A stretch of DNA of 23,664 nt, taken from positions 1 to 23,664 of the IMG/VR virus record IMGVR_UViG_3300032334_001355; one strand, 5' to 3'. A program made the position numbers and the translations under genes. Origin of the DNA: a virus. A model generated the notes under the pieces. The model searched no databases and was not told the origin of the DNA. It was given only the letters and a program-made list of their open reading frames with translations. Positions within the stretch are counted from its first letter, which is position 1; every line of letters starts with the position of its first letter. Positions 1-7,123 of this stretch are shown here, in pieces.

Positions 1-2
1 CC

Positions 3-434
3 GGCTCCGAGCGGGACCAACCCTCCACCAACACATCGAAAGACGAGGAAGACATGGACAAGGTCCAGTTTGACGCGCTTTCCCAGAAGGTTGACGCCCT
101 CTCGGAGAGCATGAAGCCCGATGCCCTGGCCACGGCAATCGGCAACGCGGTCGCGGCGGCTATGAAGCCGATCAACGACCAGCTGGAGGCCCAGGCCAAC
201 AGCGCCAAGGCGACGGAAGAAGCGGAGCTGAAGACTCTCCGGGAGAAGATCGTCGCCGGCAATATCATGGACGAGGCCGCCGCCGGCGAACTCACCTTGA
301 ACGCCGCTCGCGCCCTGGCCCCCAAGGCCGAGCCCGGCAAGGCCGCAACCATCGCCAACAGCGGCTTCAAGCTGCCGACCGGCGACGCCAAGCCCAGCTT
401 CAAGCTGCCGGCCGCCGCCAAGAAGGAGGGCTGA
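3..434 (+). CDS. C-terminal part of a prohead protease/scaffold-like protein (5' partial)
   Basis: The frame is open through the left edge of the window (GSERDQPSTNTSKDEED precedes the Met at 54), so this is probably the end of a longer protein. An internal start at ATG 54 is also possible, because GAGGAAG lies just before it. From position 54 the chain has 126 residues, is rich in Ala, Lys and Glu, and has heptad-like helices in about the first 75 residues (FDALSQKVDALSESM). Its tail is low in complexity, with GFKLP and SFKLP repeated near the C-terminus. A charged helical domain directly before decoration and major capsid genes is typical of a scaffold, often fused to or nested inside a capsid maturation protease. 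The protease part, if present, lies outside the window. Function is inferred from position and composition, not from a recognised motif. Confidence 0.6.
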   Translation, partial: GSERDQPSTNTSKDEEDMDKVQFDALSQKVDALSESMKPDALATAIGNAVAAAMKPINDQLEAQANSAKATEEAELKTLREKIVAGNIMDEAAAGELTLNAARALAPKAEPGKAATIANSGFKLPTGDAKPSFKLPAAAKKEG

Positions 435-437
435 TCC

Positions 438-887
438 ATGGCCCGCTTCAACAAAATCTACGCAGGCCCGGTCGATCAGCCGAAGCCCCAGGTCCAGGAG
501 CGCATCTGCGACACCTCGGTCCTGCCCGGCACGCTGGTGGTCGAGTCCGGAACGAAGTTCGCACCGGCCGGCGCCAACTCGGGCGAGAAGCTCTACGTCG
601 TCCAGGACAACTATCTGGCGCTGAAGGGCGTCGATGACGCCTGGCCTGCGGGCGACACCATCATCGGTATGGAACTGCTGGATGACCAGTTCTTCAACGT
701 CCGCGTGCCGACCGGAGTCAACGTCGCTCGCGGCGCCAAGCTGACCAGCAACGCGGCCGCCAAGCTGGCGCTGGCCACCACGGGGCAGAACATCGCCTTG
801 GTCGCCGAGGAGGCCTTCAACAACAACACCGGTTCCGACCAGCTCGTGCGTGCGCGCGTGGCCCGTCGCAACACGGCCGTCGCCTAA
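438..887 (+). CDS. Capsid decoration / head stabilisation protein
   Basis: This 149-aa protein has a good ribosome site (GGAGG) ahead of ATG 438 and begins three bases after the scaffold-like gene. The sequence is beta-rich and Gly/Ala/Val-rich (LPGTLVVESGTKFAP, GEKLYVVQDNYLA, LVRARVARRNTAVA), as expected of a small trimeric decoration protein that cements the outer capsid. It has no signal peptide or membrane segment. Placement between scaffold and major capsid genes matches the head order of many siphophages. I do not recognise an exact family, so the call rests on size, composition and position. A less likely alternative is a minor structural head protein of another kind. Confidence 0.65.
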   Translation: MARFNKIYAGPVDQPKPQVQERICDTSVLPGTLVVESGTKFAPAGANSGEKLYVVQDNYLALKGVDDAWPAGDTIIGMELLDDQFFNVRVPTGVNVARGAKLTSNAAAKLALATTGQNIALVAEEAFNNNTGSDQLVRARVARRNTAVA

Positions 888-901
888 GGAGGGGTCGGAC
901 C

Positions 902-1969
902 ATGCGTTACTTCGACGAACAGCTCGTCGCCAACTCGCGTCCGCACCAGCAATGGTGGGGCGAACTGAGCGTGGCGCGCGAGCACTTCCACCGGGTCGAG
1001 GACGGTCACGCCGCCCTCTACGGCGAGATGGCCGGCGTCGCGAACGCCGCAGCCGTCCTGCCGCGCGACGCCTGGCTGGAGCTGGACGGCATCACGACCC
1101 GCGTCATGCGCGACGACGGCGGCCAGCCCTTCATGCGCGACCTGATGGCCCTGGCCAAGCCGGTCAACATCGGCACCATGGCTCACCTGACCCGCGTCGC
1201 CTCGGACACCAACAACCCGGTCGTCCGCTCGCTGTCGGGCCAGGTTCCGGTCGCGATGGACAAGACGACCTACGACTATCGCGGGACCGTCGTGCCCATC
1301 TTCTCGGACGGCTATGGCCGGGAATGGCGCGAGTGGAACACCCTGCAGGCCGCCAACTTCGACGCCCTGGCTGACGATCAGGAAGGCGCGCTGGACAAGA
1401 TCAATCGCAACATGGCGGACTATGCGCTGGACGGCGATTCCACGATCAAGTTCCAGGGCTACACCGCCTATGGCGTCCGCAACTCGCCGCTGACGAAGCT
1501 GATCAACCTCGGCTCGGCTGCCGGCGGGGCGAACATCGACCTGACGACCGCCACACCGGACGAACTGGAAGCGTTCTTCGTGGGGCCGTTCGGCGCCATG
1601 CTGGACGCCAACCTGATCACCGAGGCCGTCAACCTCTACATCTCGCCGGACATCGCTCGTTCGTGGGACCGCTCCTATTCCACGGCGGAAGGGTTCAAGA
1701 CCGGCACCATCCGCGAGTTCGTGGGCCGTAACCGACGCATCGCCAAGATCGAAGTGACGCACAAGCTGTCGGGCAACCAGTTCTTCGGCTTCGTGCCGAA
1801 TGCTCGGTATGTTCGCCCGCTGATCGGCATGGCGGTCAACACCACGGCGATCACGCGGCTCAATCCTACTGATAATTATCAGTTTCTTGTAATGGGAGCC
1901 ATGGGCATCGAAGTCCGCGGTGACTATGCGGGCAAGAGCGGCGTGTTCGCATCCACGGTCATCAACTGA
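902..1969 (+). CDS. Major capsid protein (HK97-fold type expected)
   Basis: The 355-aa product is the size of a phage major capsid protein and would form the icosahedral shell. AAGGAGGGG stands ahead of ATG 902, a very strong ribosome site suited to high expression. The order decoration protein, capsid protein, head-tail connectors supports the role. Recognisable features are a long N-terminal helical arm (residues 1-60, with HQQWWGEL), a central alpha/beta region (YDYRGTVVPIFSDGYGREWREW) and a C-terminal strand-rich end (YQFLVMGAMGIEVRGDYAG). It resembles the phage capsid family known as DUF6260-like, though I cannot confirm this without a search. A 386-aa antisense reading frame over this gene is a GC-driven shadow. 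An HNH gene on the opposite strand ends only 10 bp beyond the stop. Confidence 0.85.
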   Translation: MRYFDEQLVANSRPHQQWWGELSVAREHFHRVEDGHAALYGEMAGVANAAAVLPRDAWLELDGITTRVMRDDGGQPFMRDLMALAKPVNIGTMAHLTRVASDTNNPVVRSLSGQVPVAMDKTTYDYRGTVVPIFSDGYGREWREWNTLQAANFDALADDQEGALDKINRNMADYALDGDSTIKFQGYTAYGVRNSPLTKLINLGSAAGGANIDLTTATPDELEAFFVGPFGAMLDANLITEAVNLYISPDIARSWDRSYSTAEGFKTGTIREFVGRNRRIAKIEVTHKLSGNQFFGFVPNARYVRPLIGMAVNTTAITRLNPTDNYQFLVMGAMGIEVRGDYAGKSGVFASTVIN

Positions 1970-1979
1970 TCCGGATAGA

Positions 1980-2555
1980 TCATTCCAGCCAGGCCCAAGC
2001 CTGACGCTTCCGAACCCGGCGGATCGTTTCTGGATCAACGCCATACTTGGCGGCCAGATCGATCTGCCGGGCCTTGGAGTCGCGGATTTCTTTTACAGCG
2101 TCTTCGGTCAGCTTCGCGGCGTGCTGATCCTCCCCTCGGCATCGCGTTCCCTGCTCTACAGAGTCCGCGATGTTCTCTCGCTGCGTCGCCCATCGTAAGT
2201 GTCGCGGGTTGACGCAGCCCTCATGTCCCTTGCCGCAGGAATGCGCCGCGCCATGGTCATGGGTCGGTGCTTCACCACATGCTAGGCTGCACATCACGCT
2301 GGACGCGTGGGTTGTCCGTCCTTCGAAGACGACAGCGGCGTACCCGTTCGGAAAACGAGCGAACGGCCAAATCAGGCAGGCTTCACCCTCATGGGCGACA
2401 TACTGATCGAGCCACGCGCGTGGCTCGCCTTGGGCCGCCTTCCCCGCCAGCGGATCGCCGTGGGTCCGAAGGCGATGATAGTGATTACGGCAGTAGCGGC
2501 GCGCGTAATGCGACTTGCCGCATCCATCGACAGAACATAGGGCTCTGGTAGCCAT
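1980..2555 (-). CDS. HNH homing-type endonuclease, antisense insert (HNH-1)
   Basis: The 191-aa protein has three parts. An N-terminal zinc-finger-like motif is C7-x4-C12-x9-C22-x2-H25 followed by YHRL. A central HNH_3-type nuclease core covers residues 60-130 (CLIWPF, then HDHGAAHSCG, then GCVNPRHLRWAT, ENIAD). A C-terminal helix-turn-helix covers residues 147-191 (KLTEDAVKEIR, KYGVDPETIRRV, AWAWLE). Such proteins are selfish DNA-cutting enzymes common in phage genomes. I chose ATG 2555 rather than the GTG 15 bases upstream because GGAGG lies 8 bases before the ATG. The gene runs against all its neighbours and its stop is 10 bp from the capsid stop. The flanking genes are intact, so it is free-standing rather than intron-borne. 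A conserved hairpin precedes it at 2585-2620. Confidence 0.9.
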   Translation of the reverse strand: MATRALCSVDGCGKSHYARRYCRNHYHRLRTHGDPLAGKAAQGEPRAWLDQYVAHEGEACLIWPFARFPNGYAAVVFEGRTTHASSVMCSLACGEAPTHDHGAAHSCGKGHEGCVNPRHLRWATQRENIADSVEQGTRCRGEDQHAAKLTEDAVKEIRDSKARQIDLAAKYGVDPETIRRVRKRQAWAWLE

Positions 2556-2584
2556 TCGCTGATCCTCCACGATCGCGTTGGTTA

Positions 2585-2620
2585 GGGCCGGATGACGGTG
2601 TTAGCGCACCTCTCCGGCCC
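2585..2620 (-). promoter_or_regulatory. Leader hairpin of HNH-1
   Basis: On the minus strand the outer stem is GGGCCGG/CCGGCCC (7 bp) and the inner stem is GGTG/CACC with a 6-nt loop CGCTAA. TAACC follows immediately, then GGAGG 16 nt after the outer stem, then the HNH-1 start. The same architecture occurs ahead of HNH-2 and of the antirepressor operon. A -10-like CATACT lies just upstream, so the hairpin may be the 5' end of the transcript. The structure is seen; the regulatory role is inferred. Confidence 0.6.
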
Positions 2621-2690
2621 GCTCAGTATGCCCCAAACCCGCACTAGAAGCAGCCGGAAACGGCGTTTGGCAGACTGAAAGGAAAGAGCA

Positions 2691-3038
2691 ATGCGCATCA
2701 CCATCACCAAGGGCGGCATCTACGGCGCTGATGGCAAGGAAGTCCCGGTCGGCACCGAACTGACTGTGGCTGACCACGACGACGACACCCCGCACCCCTG
2801 GGCTGGTCGCTTCGAGGTCATCTCGGGCGGCGATGAGGCCAAGGCCAAGGGCGGCAAGAAGACCCCCGTCACCAATCCAGCCAAATACGAGGCCAAGGCC
2901 AAGGGCGACGAGTGGTTCATCTTCGACGCCGGCGGCAAGGAACAGGGCGGCGCCCTGCCCGAGAAGGACGCCGAGGACTTCAACGGCCTGTCGGACGAAC
3001 TGAAGGTTGCCTTCGTCGCCGAACACACGAAGGCCTGA
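2691..3038 (+). CDS. Small phage head-region protein of unknown function
   Basis: This 115-aa protein starts at ATG 2691 after AAAGGAAAG, a good ribosome site. The N-terminus reads like a small beta domain (MRITITKGGIYGADGKEVPV, then GTELTVADHDDD). A Lys/Ala/Gly-rich linker with two AKAKG segments follows (residues 48-75), and the C-terminus is acidic and helical (EKDAEDFNGLSDELK). It directly precedes the head-completion genes, with three bases between its stop and the next start. Small proteins with this beta N-terminus are common between capsid and connector genes in phages, but I know no experimentally defined role. The HNH-1 insertion separates it from the capsid gene, so it may once have been directly downstream. 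Confidence 0.75.
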   Translation: MRITITKGGIYGADGKEVPVGTELTVADHDDDTPHPWAGRFEVISGGDEAKAKGGKKTPVTNPAKYEAKAKGDEWFIFDAGGKEQGGALPEKDAEDFNGLSDELKVAFVAEHTKA

Positions 3039-3041
3039 CCA

Positions 3042-3536
3042 GTGAGTGGTTACGGATCAGATCAAGGGTTCACCGAGTGGGCGGCCGAGAACGGCTATTC
3101 CACATCGACCGGAGACCTGACCGTAGCCCAGCTGCGCCAGCGGGCCAGCGACTATCTCGACGGCCTCTACGGTGCCCGGTTCCGCGGCGAGCCGACCGGC
3201 GGCATCGACCAAGAGCGCGCCTGGCCCCGGATCAACGCGACGGCGTGGAAGACACCCGTCGCCGCCGACGTGATCCCGCGCAACGTCATCATCGCTAGCT
3301 ATCACGCGGCCATCCAGGAGAGCGCCAACCCTGGCAGCCTGTCCGTTGGCGTCACAGCCGCCGGCGCCGTGAAGCGCGAGCGCATCGAAGGCGCTGTGGA
3401 CACCGAGTATTTCGAAGGATCCGGCGATGTCGCCGCCGACGCCACTGTCAGGCTGAGCGCCGTTGAAGGCTTGCTCGCCCCGTTCCTGATGTCAGAAGTT
3501 GCCGCCGCTGGCCTGGGCCTTTGGTCCGTCGGCTGA
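3042..3536 (+). CDS. Head completion / head-tail connector protein (DnaT-like annotated family)
   Basis: The 164-aa product is helical and starts at GTG 3042 (MSGYGSDQGFTEWAAENGY); the ribosome site before it is weak. The pattern FTEWAAENGYS, LRQRASDYLDGLYG, then WPRINATAW and VPRNVIIASYHAA-like helices matches the phage family often labelled a putative DnaT-like ssDNA-binding protein. By gene position that family is an adaptor joining portal and tail (head completion). The replication-type name is probably an annotation artefact. It sits in the head-closure gene cluster and overlaps the next gene with TGATG, which suggests translational coupling. The broad connector role is likely; the exact position in the neck is not visible. 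Confidence 0.7.
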   Translation: MSGYGSDQGFTEWAAENGYSTSTGDLTVAQLRQRASDYLDGLYGARFRGEPTGGIDQERAWPRINATAWKTPVAADVIPRNVIIASYHAAIQESANPGSLSVGVTAAGAVKRERIEGAVDTEYFEGSGDVAADATVRLSAVEGLLAPFLMSEVAAAGLGLWSVG

Positions 3537-3904
3537 TGCCCAAGTTCGACTACGGCCGCCCGCTGGCGACGGTAAACCGGCTGTTTGATCGTTATGGCCA
3601 GCGCGGCGCGATCCGGCGCACGGTCCCCGGCACAGGCCCCAAGTACGACCCAGGCCCTTCCACATATTCCGACGATCCGGCCGATATGGTCGTCACCGAC
3701 TTCAGCAGCCGCGAGATCGACGGCACCCGCATTCTGGCGACCGACAAGAAGATCATGGTCGCGCCCGGCACGCTGACCACGGCGCCCGCACTTTCCGACA
3801 AGGTGGTCCAGGCCGACGGAACGGTCTACAACATCGTTCCGCCGATCCAGACGAAGCGCCCGGCAGGGACGACGCTGGTCTACATCCTTCAGGGCCGCCG
3901 ATGA
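3536..3904 (+). CDS. Head closure / neck protein
   Basis: This 122-aa protein starts at ATG 3536, which overlaps the upstream stop as TGATG; I prefer it to a TTG 15 bases upstream. It is basic at the start (MPKFDYGRPLATVNRLFDRYG) and then beta-rich (TDFSSREIDGTRILATDKKIMV, then VYNIVPPIQTKRPAGTTLVYILQGRR). A small beta-barrel with a VVQADGTVYNI-type segment in this position is typical of phage head-closure (stopper) proteins that seal the connector after DNA packaging. No membrane or signal features are seen. The next gene overlaps by ATGA. Family identity was not confirmed; the assignment rests on size, composition and gene order. Confidence 0.65.
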   Translation: MPKFDYGRPLATVNRLFDRYGQRGAIRRTVPGTGPKYDPGPSTYSDDPADMVVTDFSSREIDGTRILATDKKIMVAPGTLTTAPALSDKVVQADGTVYNIVPPIQTKRPAGTTLVYILQGRR

Positions 3905-4107
3905 CCACGAAGAACTCTGTGATGCTGGCGACCGCCACGCTGCAGGACATCATCAGCAAGGGTAAGGCGATGAGCGCGTGCGCGATGCGCGAGGACGGCG
4001 CCGGACCCCGCGAAGCGCTCCGCAACGACGCCCACGCCCTGCTGGACGCCTATCTCGACCACATGGCTGACGCCGGCACCCACGCCCGAGCCATCATTCC
4101 GGATTGA
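3901..4107 (+). CDS. Small helical phage protein, unknown
   Basis: The 68-aa ORF begins with the ATGA overlap at the end of the preceding gene and ends three bases before the minor head gene, so it sits tightly in the operon. The protein is predicted helical (LATATLQDIISKGKAMSACAM, LRNDAHALLDAYLDHMADAGTHA) with no motif I recognise. Tight packing on both sides and matching codon use argue that it is real. Its role is unknown; it may be a small neck or assembly factor. Confidence 0.6.
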   Translation: MTTKNSVMLATATLQDIISKGKAMSACAMREDGAGPREALRNDAHALLDAYLDHMADAGTHARAIIPD

Positions 4108-4110
4108 TCC

Positions 4111-5145
4111 ATGGCCACCACCCGCGCGAACCGGCAGGTCTATGCCGACCTGTTGGCTCGCTATGGTGTGGCGGTCGCTGACGCGTTCTTCCGGGCGCTG
4201 GACAGCCTTCGGGCCGGGGTTGAGCTACAGCGGGTTACAGCGGCTCTCCAGAACGGCGACATCGACGCGGCGCTGGAAGCCCTCCACATCGACCCGGAAG
4301 CGCTGAACGAGATCGCCGAGCGCGCCAAGCAGGCTCATGACGAGGCCGGCAAGGTGACTGCGTCCGCCATACCGAAGCGGAAGCCAGACGGAACTGCACT
4401 GATCGTGCGCTTCGATGGGCGAAACCCTGAGGCAGAGGCGTGGGTTTCGCGCCATTCGTCGGATCTAATTACGCGCATCACGACGGAGCAGCGCGATCTG
4501 GTCCGCGCCACCCTCACCGAAAGCATGCGCCGAGGCGCAAACCCTCGGCAGGCCGCGTTAGACATCGTCGGGAAGGTGAACAGGGCAACCGGCAAAAGAG
4601 AAGGGGGCATTCTCGGCCTGTCGAAACCCCAGGCGGAATATGTCGCTTCGGCGCGAACCGAACTGGCCAGCACCGACCGCGCCTCTCTTGAAAACTATCT
4701 GGGCCGGGGGCGGCGCAACAAGCAGTACGACGGACACGTCCGACGGGCGTTGAAGACGGGCAAGCCGATCCCCGCCGAGGCCGCAACCCGGATGATCCGC
4801 GACTATGAACGTTCGCTACTGAAGCAGCGAGGCGAGCTCATCGGGCTGCACGAGACCTTTGCGGCCATGGAGCAAGGAAAGCAGGAGGCCTACAGGCAGG
4901 CGGTCGCGTCGGGCAAGATCGCCGAGGCCACCGTCACCAAAACTTGGCGAGCGCTGAGCGTCCGCAACTATCGACACCAACACCGGGCCATCAACGGGCA
5001 GAAGGTCGGGCTCAACGGACTATTCGTGCTGCCCGATGGCACGACCATGAAGCACCCCCACGACAAAGACGCCCCGGTCAGCCACACGGCCGGATGCCGG
5101 TGCCAAACTGACTATTCAGTCGATTTCTACGCGGCGTTGCGGTAA
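4111..5145 (+). CDS. Minor head protein, Mu F / SPP1 gp7-like
   Basis: The 344-aa product carries the C-terminal signature of phage head morphogenesis proteins. This is a region of W-R-A-L-x-x-R-x-Y-R-H-Q-H-R (about residues 280-295), followed by a G-x-F-V-L-P-D-G loop and the Cys-rich end H-T-A-G-C-R-C-Q. The preceding 250 residues are mainly helical and charged. Proteins of the Mu gpF/SPP1 gp7 family bind the portal inside the procapsid and act in early head assembly or DNA exit. Usually this gene is near the portal, upstream of the capsid gene; here it follows the connector genes. ATG 4111 follows the previous stop by three bases with a weak ribosome site. An HNH gene is inserted downstream. 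Confidence 0.75.
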   Translation: MATTRANRQVYADLLARYGVAVADAFFRALDSLRAGVELQRVTAALQNGDIDAALEALHIDPEALNEIAERAKQAHDEAGKVTASAIPKRKPDGTALIVRFDGRNPEAEAWVSRHSSDLITRITTEQRDLVRATLTESMRRGANPRQAALDIVGKVNRATGKREGGILGLSKPQAEYVASARTELASTDRASLENYLGRGRRNKQYDGHVRRALKTGKPIPAEAATRMIRDYERSLLKQRGELIGLHETFAAMEQGKQEAYRQAVASGKIAEATVTKTWRALSVRNYRHQHRAINGQKVGLNGLFVLPDGTTMKHPHDKDAPVSHTAGCRCQTDYSVDFYAALR

Positions 5146-5152
5146 AAATGAC

Positions 5153-5188
5153 GGGCCGACGAGGTGTTACCAGCACCTACATCGGCCC
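5153..5188 (+). promoter_or_regulatory. Leader hairpin of HNH-2
   Basis: The outer stem is GGGCCGA (5153-5159) with TCGGCCC (5182-5188). The inner stem is AGGTG (5162-5166) with CACCT (5174-5178), closing loop TTACCAG. TAACC follows, then AGGAGG 17 nt on, then ATG 5216. The architecture and several flanking bases match the HNH-1 leader, and a related form precedes the gene at 9256. An A/T-rich -10-like stretch (TAAAAAT) lies 3 nt upstream of the stem. It lacks a T-run, so it is not a typical terminator. Confidence 0.6.
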
Positions 5189-5215
5189 TAACCGAAACGA
5201 CCGTAGGAGGGTCGA

Positions 5216-5929
5216 ATGGCTGAGCATCGGATATGCTCTGTTGAAGGCTGTGAGAAGCCCTATCTCAGCAAGGGCTTGTGCAACGCCCATTACATCCGTC
5301 AGCGGAAACACGGGTCGCCAAGCGGCGGCGCCTATCCGACTAACAATTCAGGTCCATGCAGCGTCGAGAGTTGCGAGACGAAAGCGTGGTCGCTCGGCTA
5401 TTGCCGGAAGCACTACAACCGCCTGAAGCGAAATGGCGATCCTTTGGCCGGCATCGCTTTTCATGGCGAGCAGGCCGCTTTTCTACGGCATGCCGCATCG
5501 GCAACCGCTGAAACATGCATTCTCTGGCCCTTCGCAATAGCGTCCAACGGGTACGGAGTGACGGGCTCCGGGCCGTCTAGGGGAGCGCACCGGGCGGCCT
5601 GCATTATCGCTCACGGAAGCCCGCCAAGCCCGGATCACGAAGCTGCGCACTCGTGCAACGTCAGGAGTTGCGTCAACGGCAAGCACCTTCGCTGGGCGAC
5701 GGTTGAGGAGAACATGGCCGACAAGATCGGACATGACACCCACCTTCGCGGCGAACGGAACCACCAAGCCAAGCTGACGGAAGCCGATGTTCTGGCGATC
5801 CGGACGATGGAAGGCCGGTTCATCTTGCGAGAGGTGTCGGAACGCTACGGCGTTTCGATCTGCACTGTTCACCGAATCTGGCGTGGGGAGGCATGGACAT
5901 GGCTCAAGGAAGCTTCTCCAGCGCCGTAA
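5216..5929 (+). CDS. HNH homing-type endonuclease with duplicated zinc finger (HNH-2)
   Basis: The 237-aa protein is a clear relative of HNH-1. It has two N-terminal zinc-finger-like repeats with identical spacing, C7-x4-C12-x9-C22-x2-H25 and C48-x4-C53-x9-C63-x2-H66, where HNH-1 has one. The HNH core follows (CILWPFAIASNGYG, then PDHEAAHSCN, CVNGKHLRWAT, EENMADK), and a helix-turn-helix ends the protein (KLTEADVLAIR, ERYGVSICTVHRIW, EAWTWL). AGGAGGGTCGA precedes ATG 5216. The C-terminus runs seven residues (KEASPAP) past the conserved WTWL into the next gene. It therefore overlaps the gp10-like gene by 31 bp and also covers that gene's ribosome site. The role is DNA cleavage for self-propagation. 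Confidence 0.9.
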   Translation: MAEHRICSVEGCEKPYLSKGLCNAHYIRQRKHGSPSGGAYPTNNSGPCSVESCETKAWSLGYCRKHYNRLKRNGDPLAGIAFHGEQAAFLRHAASATAETCILWPFAIASNGYGVTGSGPSRGAHRAACIIAHGSPPSPDHEAAHSCNVRSCVNGKHLRWATVEENMADKIGHDTHLRGERNHQAKLTEADVLAIRTMEGRFILREVSERYGVSICTVHRIWRGEAWTWLKEASPAP

Positions 5930-6492
5930 CCGCATGGGTCCGCGAGACGAAGGAACGGGCCGTCGCCGTCCGAAACGGCAGCACCCAGGCGATCATCGAG
6001 ATCATGCAGGAGCCGGGGCCGTCTCGCGCCACCACGGCTGCCGCAGTCTCCACGGGGGCTGGTCTCGGCAAGGTGAAGAAGGACGGAAGCCGGGGCGTCA
6101 GCAAACGCGCCTTCGGCCCCGTAGCGGCATCGGGCGGCGCCGGGCGCTTGCCCGTCGATACGGGCTTCCTCAGGGCGTCCCTTCAGGTCTCCATCGGAGA
6201 GACGATCCCTGCCCTCGTTGAGACGCCCAATGATGGTTCGTTCAGCTGGGATTCGGGAGAGGTCACCCTCGCCCTTGAAGGCGCGGAACTGAGCGACACG
6301 GTAATCGCGGTCTACACGGCAGCCTACGCCCGCAGGATCGAATACGGCTTCAAGGGCAAGGACGAGAAGGGGCGGACCTACAACCAAGCCGGAACGCGGT
6401 TTGTCGCCCTGGCAGCGCAGAGGTGGCCACAAGTGGTCGCACAGGAATGCGCGAAAGCTCAAGCAGCGGTCACAGCCCAGAACAAGGGATAG
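5899..6492 (+). CDS. HK97 gp10-like tail completion / neck protein
   Basis: The 197-aa protein lies immediately before the tail terminator. It carries the usual features of the gp10 family: a helical N-terminus, the motif R-L-P-V-D-T-G-F-L-R-A-S-L (residues 79-91), and a late Y-A-R-R-I-E-Y-G-F patch followed by a C-terminal helix. The protein joins the closed head to the tail. I chose ATG 5899 because GGGGAGG stands 7 bases before it; the alternative ATG 5893 is only one base after that site. That ribosome site lies inside the HNH-2 coding sequence, so the two genes are probably translationally linked. A Gly/Lys-rich loop at residues 55-65 (AGLGKVKKDGSRG) is somewhat unusual. Confidence 0.75.
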   Translation: MAQGSFSSAVTAWVRETKERAVAVRNGSTQAIIEIMQEPGPSRATTAAAVSTGAGLGKVKKDGSRGVSKRAFGPVAASGGAGRLPVDTGFLRASLQVSIGETIPALVETPNDGSFSWDSGEVTLALEGAELSDTVIAVYTAAYARRIEYGFKGKDEKGRTYNQAGTRFVALAAQRWPQVVAQECAKAQAAVTAQNKG

Positions 6493-6495
6493 AAT

Positions 6496-6918
6496 ATGGC
6501 CGATCCCGCCATCGTCGCCGACCTGCTTCTGGCTCGCGCCGCGCTGATGGAGACCGAAGGGCCAGCCCTGCCGGTCGCAATGCCTGACGTGGCTTTCCAA
6601 CCGCCCGTCGATGGCCAAGGCGGCGCCCTGCCCTATCTTCGCGTCGAGGTCTTCTCCAACCAGCCCGCATGGGAAGGCCTGTCGTCAGGCCGCATCGACC
6701 AAGGGCTTCTGCAGGTCACCGTCGTTTGGCCCGAGGGCGAAGGCATCGTCGCCGCCCGCCGCGCCGCCGCAGATGTCATGGCCCACTTCCACAAGGGGCT
6801 GCGCCTTTTCGGCCCAGCCAACCGCGTCACCGTCAACAAAGAGCCTTGGGCCGCATCGCCGATCACAGAGGCAGCTGAGACGCTGACGCCCATCACCATC
6901 AGTTGGACGGCTGTCTGA
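6496..6918 (+). CDS. Tail terminator protein
   Basis: The 140-aa protein has the organisation of the phage tail terminator family (DUF4128-like): an N-terminal helix (ADLLLARAALMETEG), a P-Y-L-R-V-E-V-F strand, a G-L-L-Q-V-T-V-V-W-P-E-G strand-turn, a long helix (AARRAAADVMAHFHKG) and a closing strand pair (TLTPITISWTAV). Terminator subunits form a ring on the completed tail tube and bind the neck. It starts three bases after the gp10-like stop, with AAGGGAT ahead of ATG 6496. It is the last gene before the 332-bp non-coding gap and the terminator at 7132. Confidence 0.8.
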   Translation: MADPAIVADLLLARAALMETEGPALPVAMPDVAFQPPVDGQGGALPYLRVEVFSNQPAWEGLSSGRIDQGLLQVTVVWPEGEGIVAARRAAADVMAHFHKGLRLFGPANRVTVNKEPWAASPITEAAETLTPITISWTAV

Positions 6919-7013
6919 GCCTTGACCTTCTGATCGGCACGCTCCATTCTCGCCTCTCGGTGTTACGGCGAGAGTTCACCCGATCAACCTCGCGCCCCAG
7001 AAATGTGGTTCTT

Positions 7014-7123
7014 GGCAGGCATGGCGAGGCCCGGCGAGGCGTGGTTTGGCAAGCCGAGGTGTGGCTAGGCAGGCGTGGCTTGGCATGTCGGGGTCCGGCG
7101 TGTCACGGCAAGCCTAGGCAGGC
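7014..7123 (+). repeat. Irregular GCNNG pentamer tract in the 6919-7250 gap
   Basis: About 22 consecutive five-base units fit the frame GCNNG (examples GCATG, GCGAG, GCGTG, GCAAG, GCTAG, GCTTG). There is a phase slip of one base about halfway and again near the end. The tract is G-rich on this strand, has no convincing reading frame and is not an exact tandem repeat. It fills the centre of the gap between the tail terminator and tail tube genes. The rest of the gap holds a small hairpin (CTCTCG/CGAGAG near 6953-6974), the terminator at 7132 and a 10-bp palindrome CCGATATCGG at 7171. No gene is visible in the gap. Confidence 0.7.

Noticed and set aside
884-2044. 386-codon minus-strand frame over the capsid gene
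   Set aside because: It mirrors the strongly coded capsid gene, is rich in Arg, Val and Asp with no family pattern, and follows from high GC at third codon positions.
5146-5929. Group I/II intron or IscB-type system around HNH-2
   Set aside because: The flanking genes are complete rather than split, no intron core is seen, and the protein has no RuvC domain; it is a free-standing HNH gene.
7014-7123. CRISPR-like array
   Set aside because: Units are five bases and degenerate; no conserved 25-40 base repeats with unique spacers are present.
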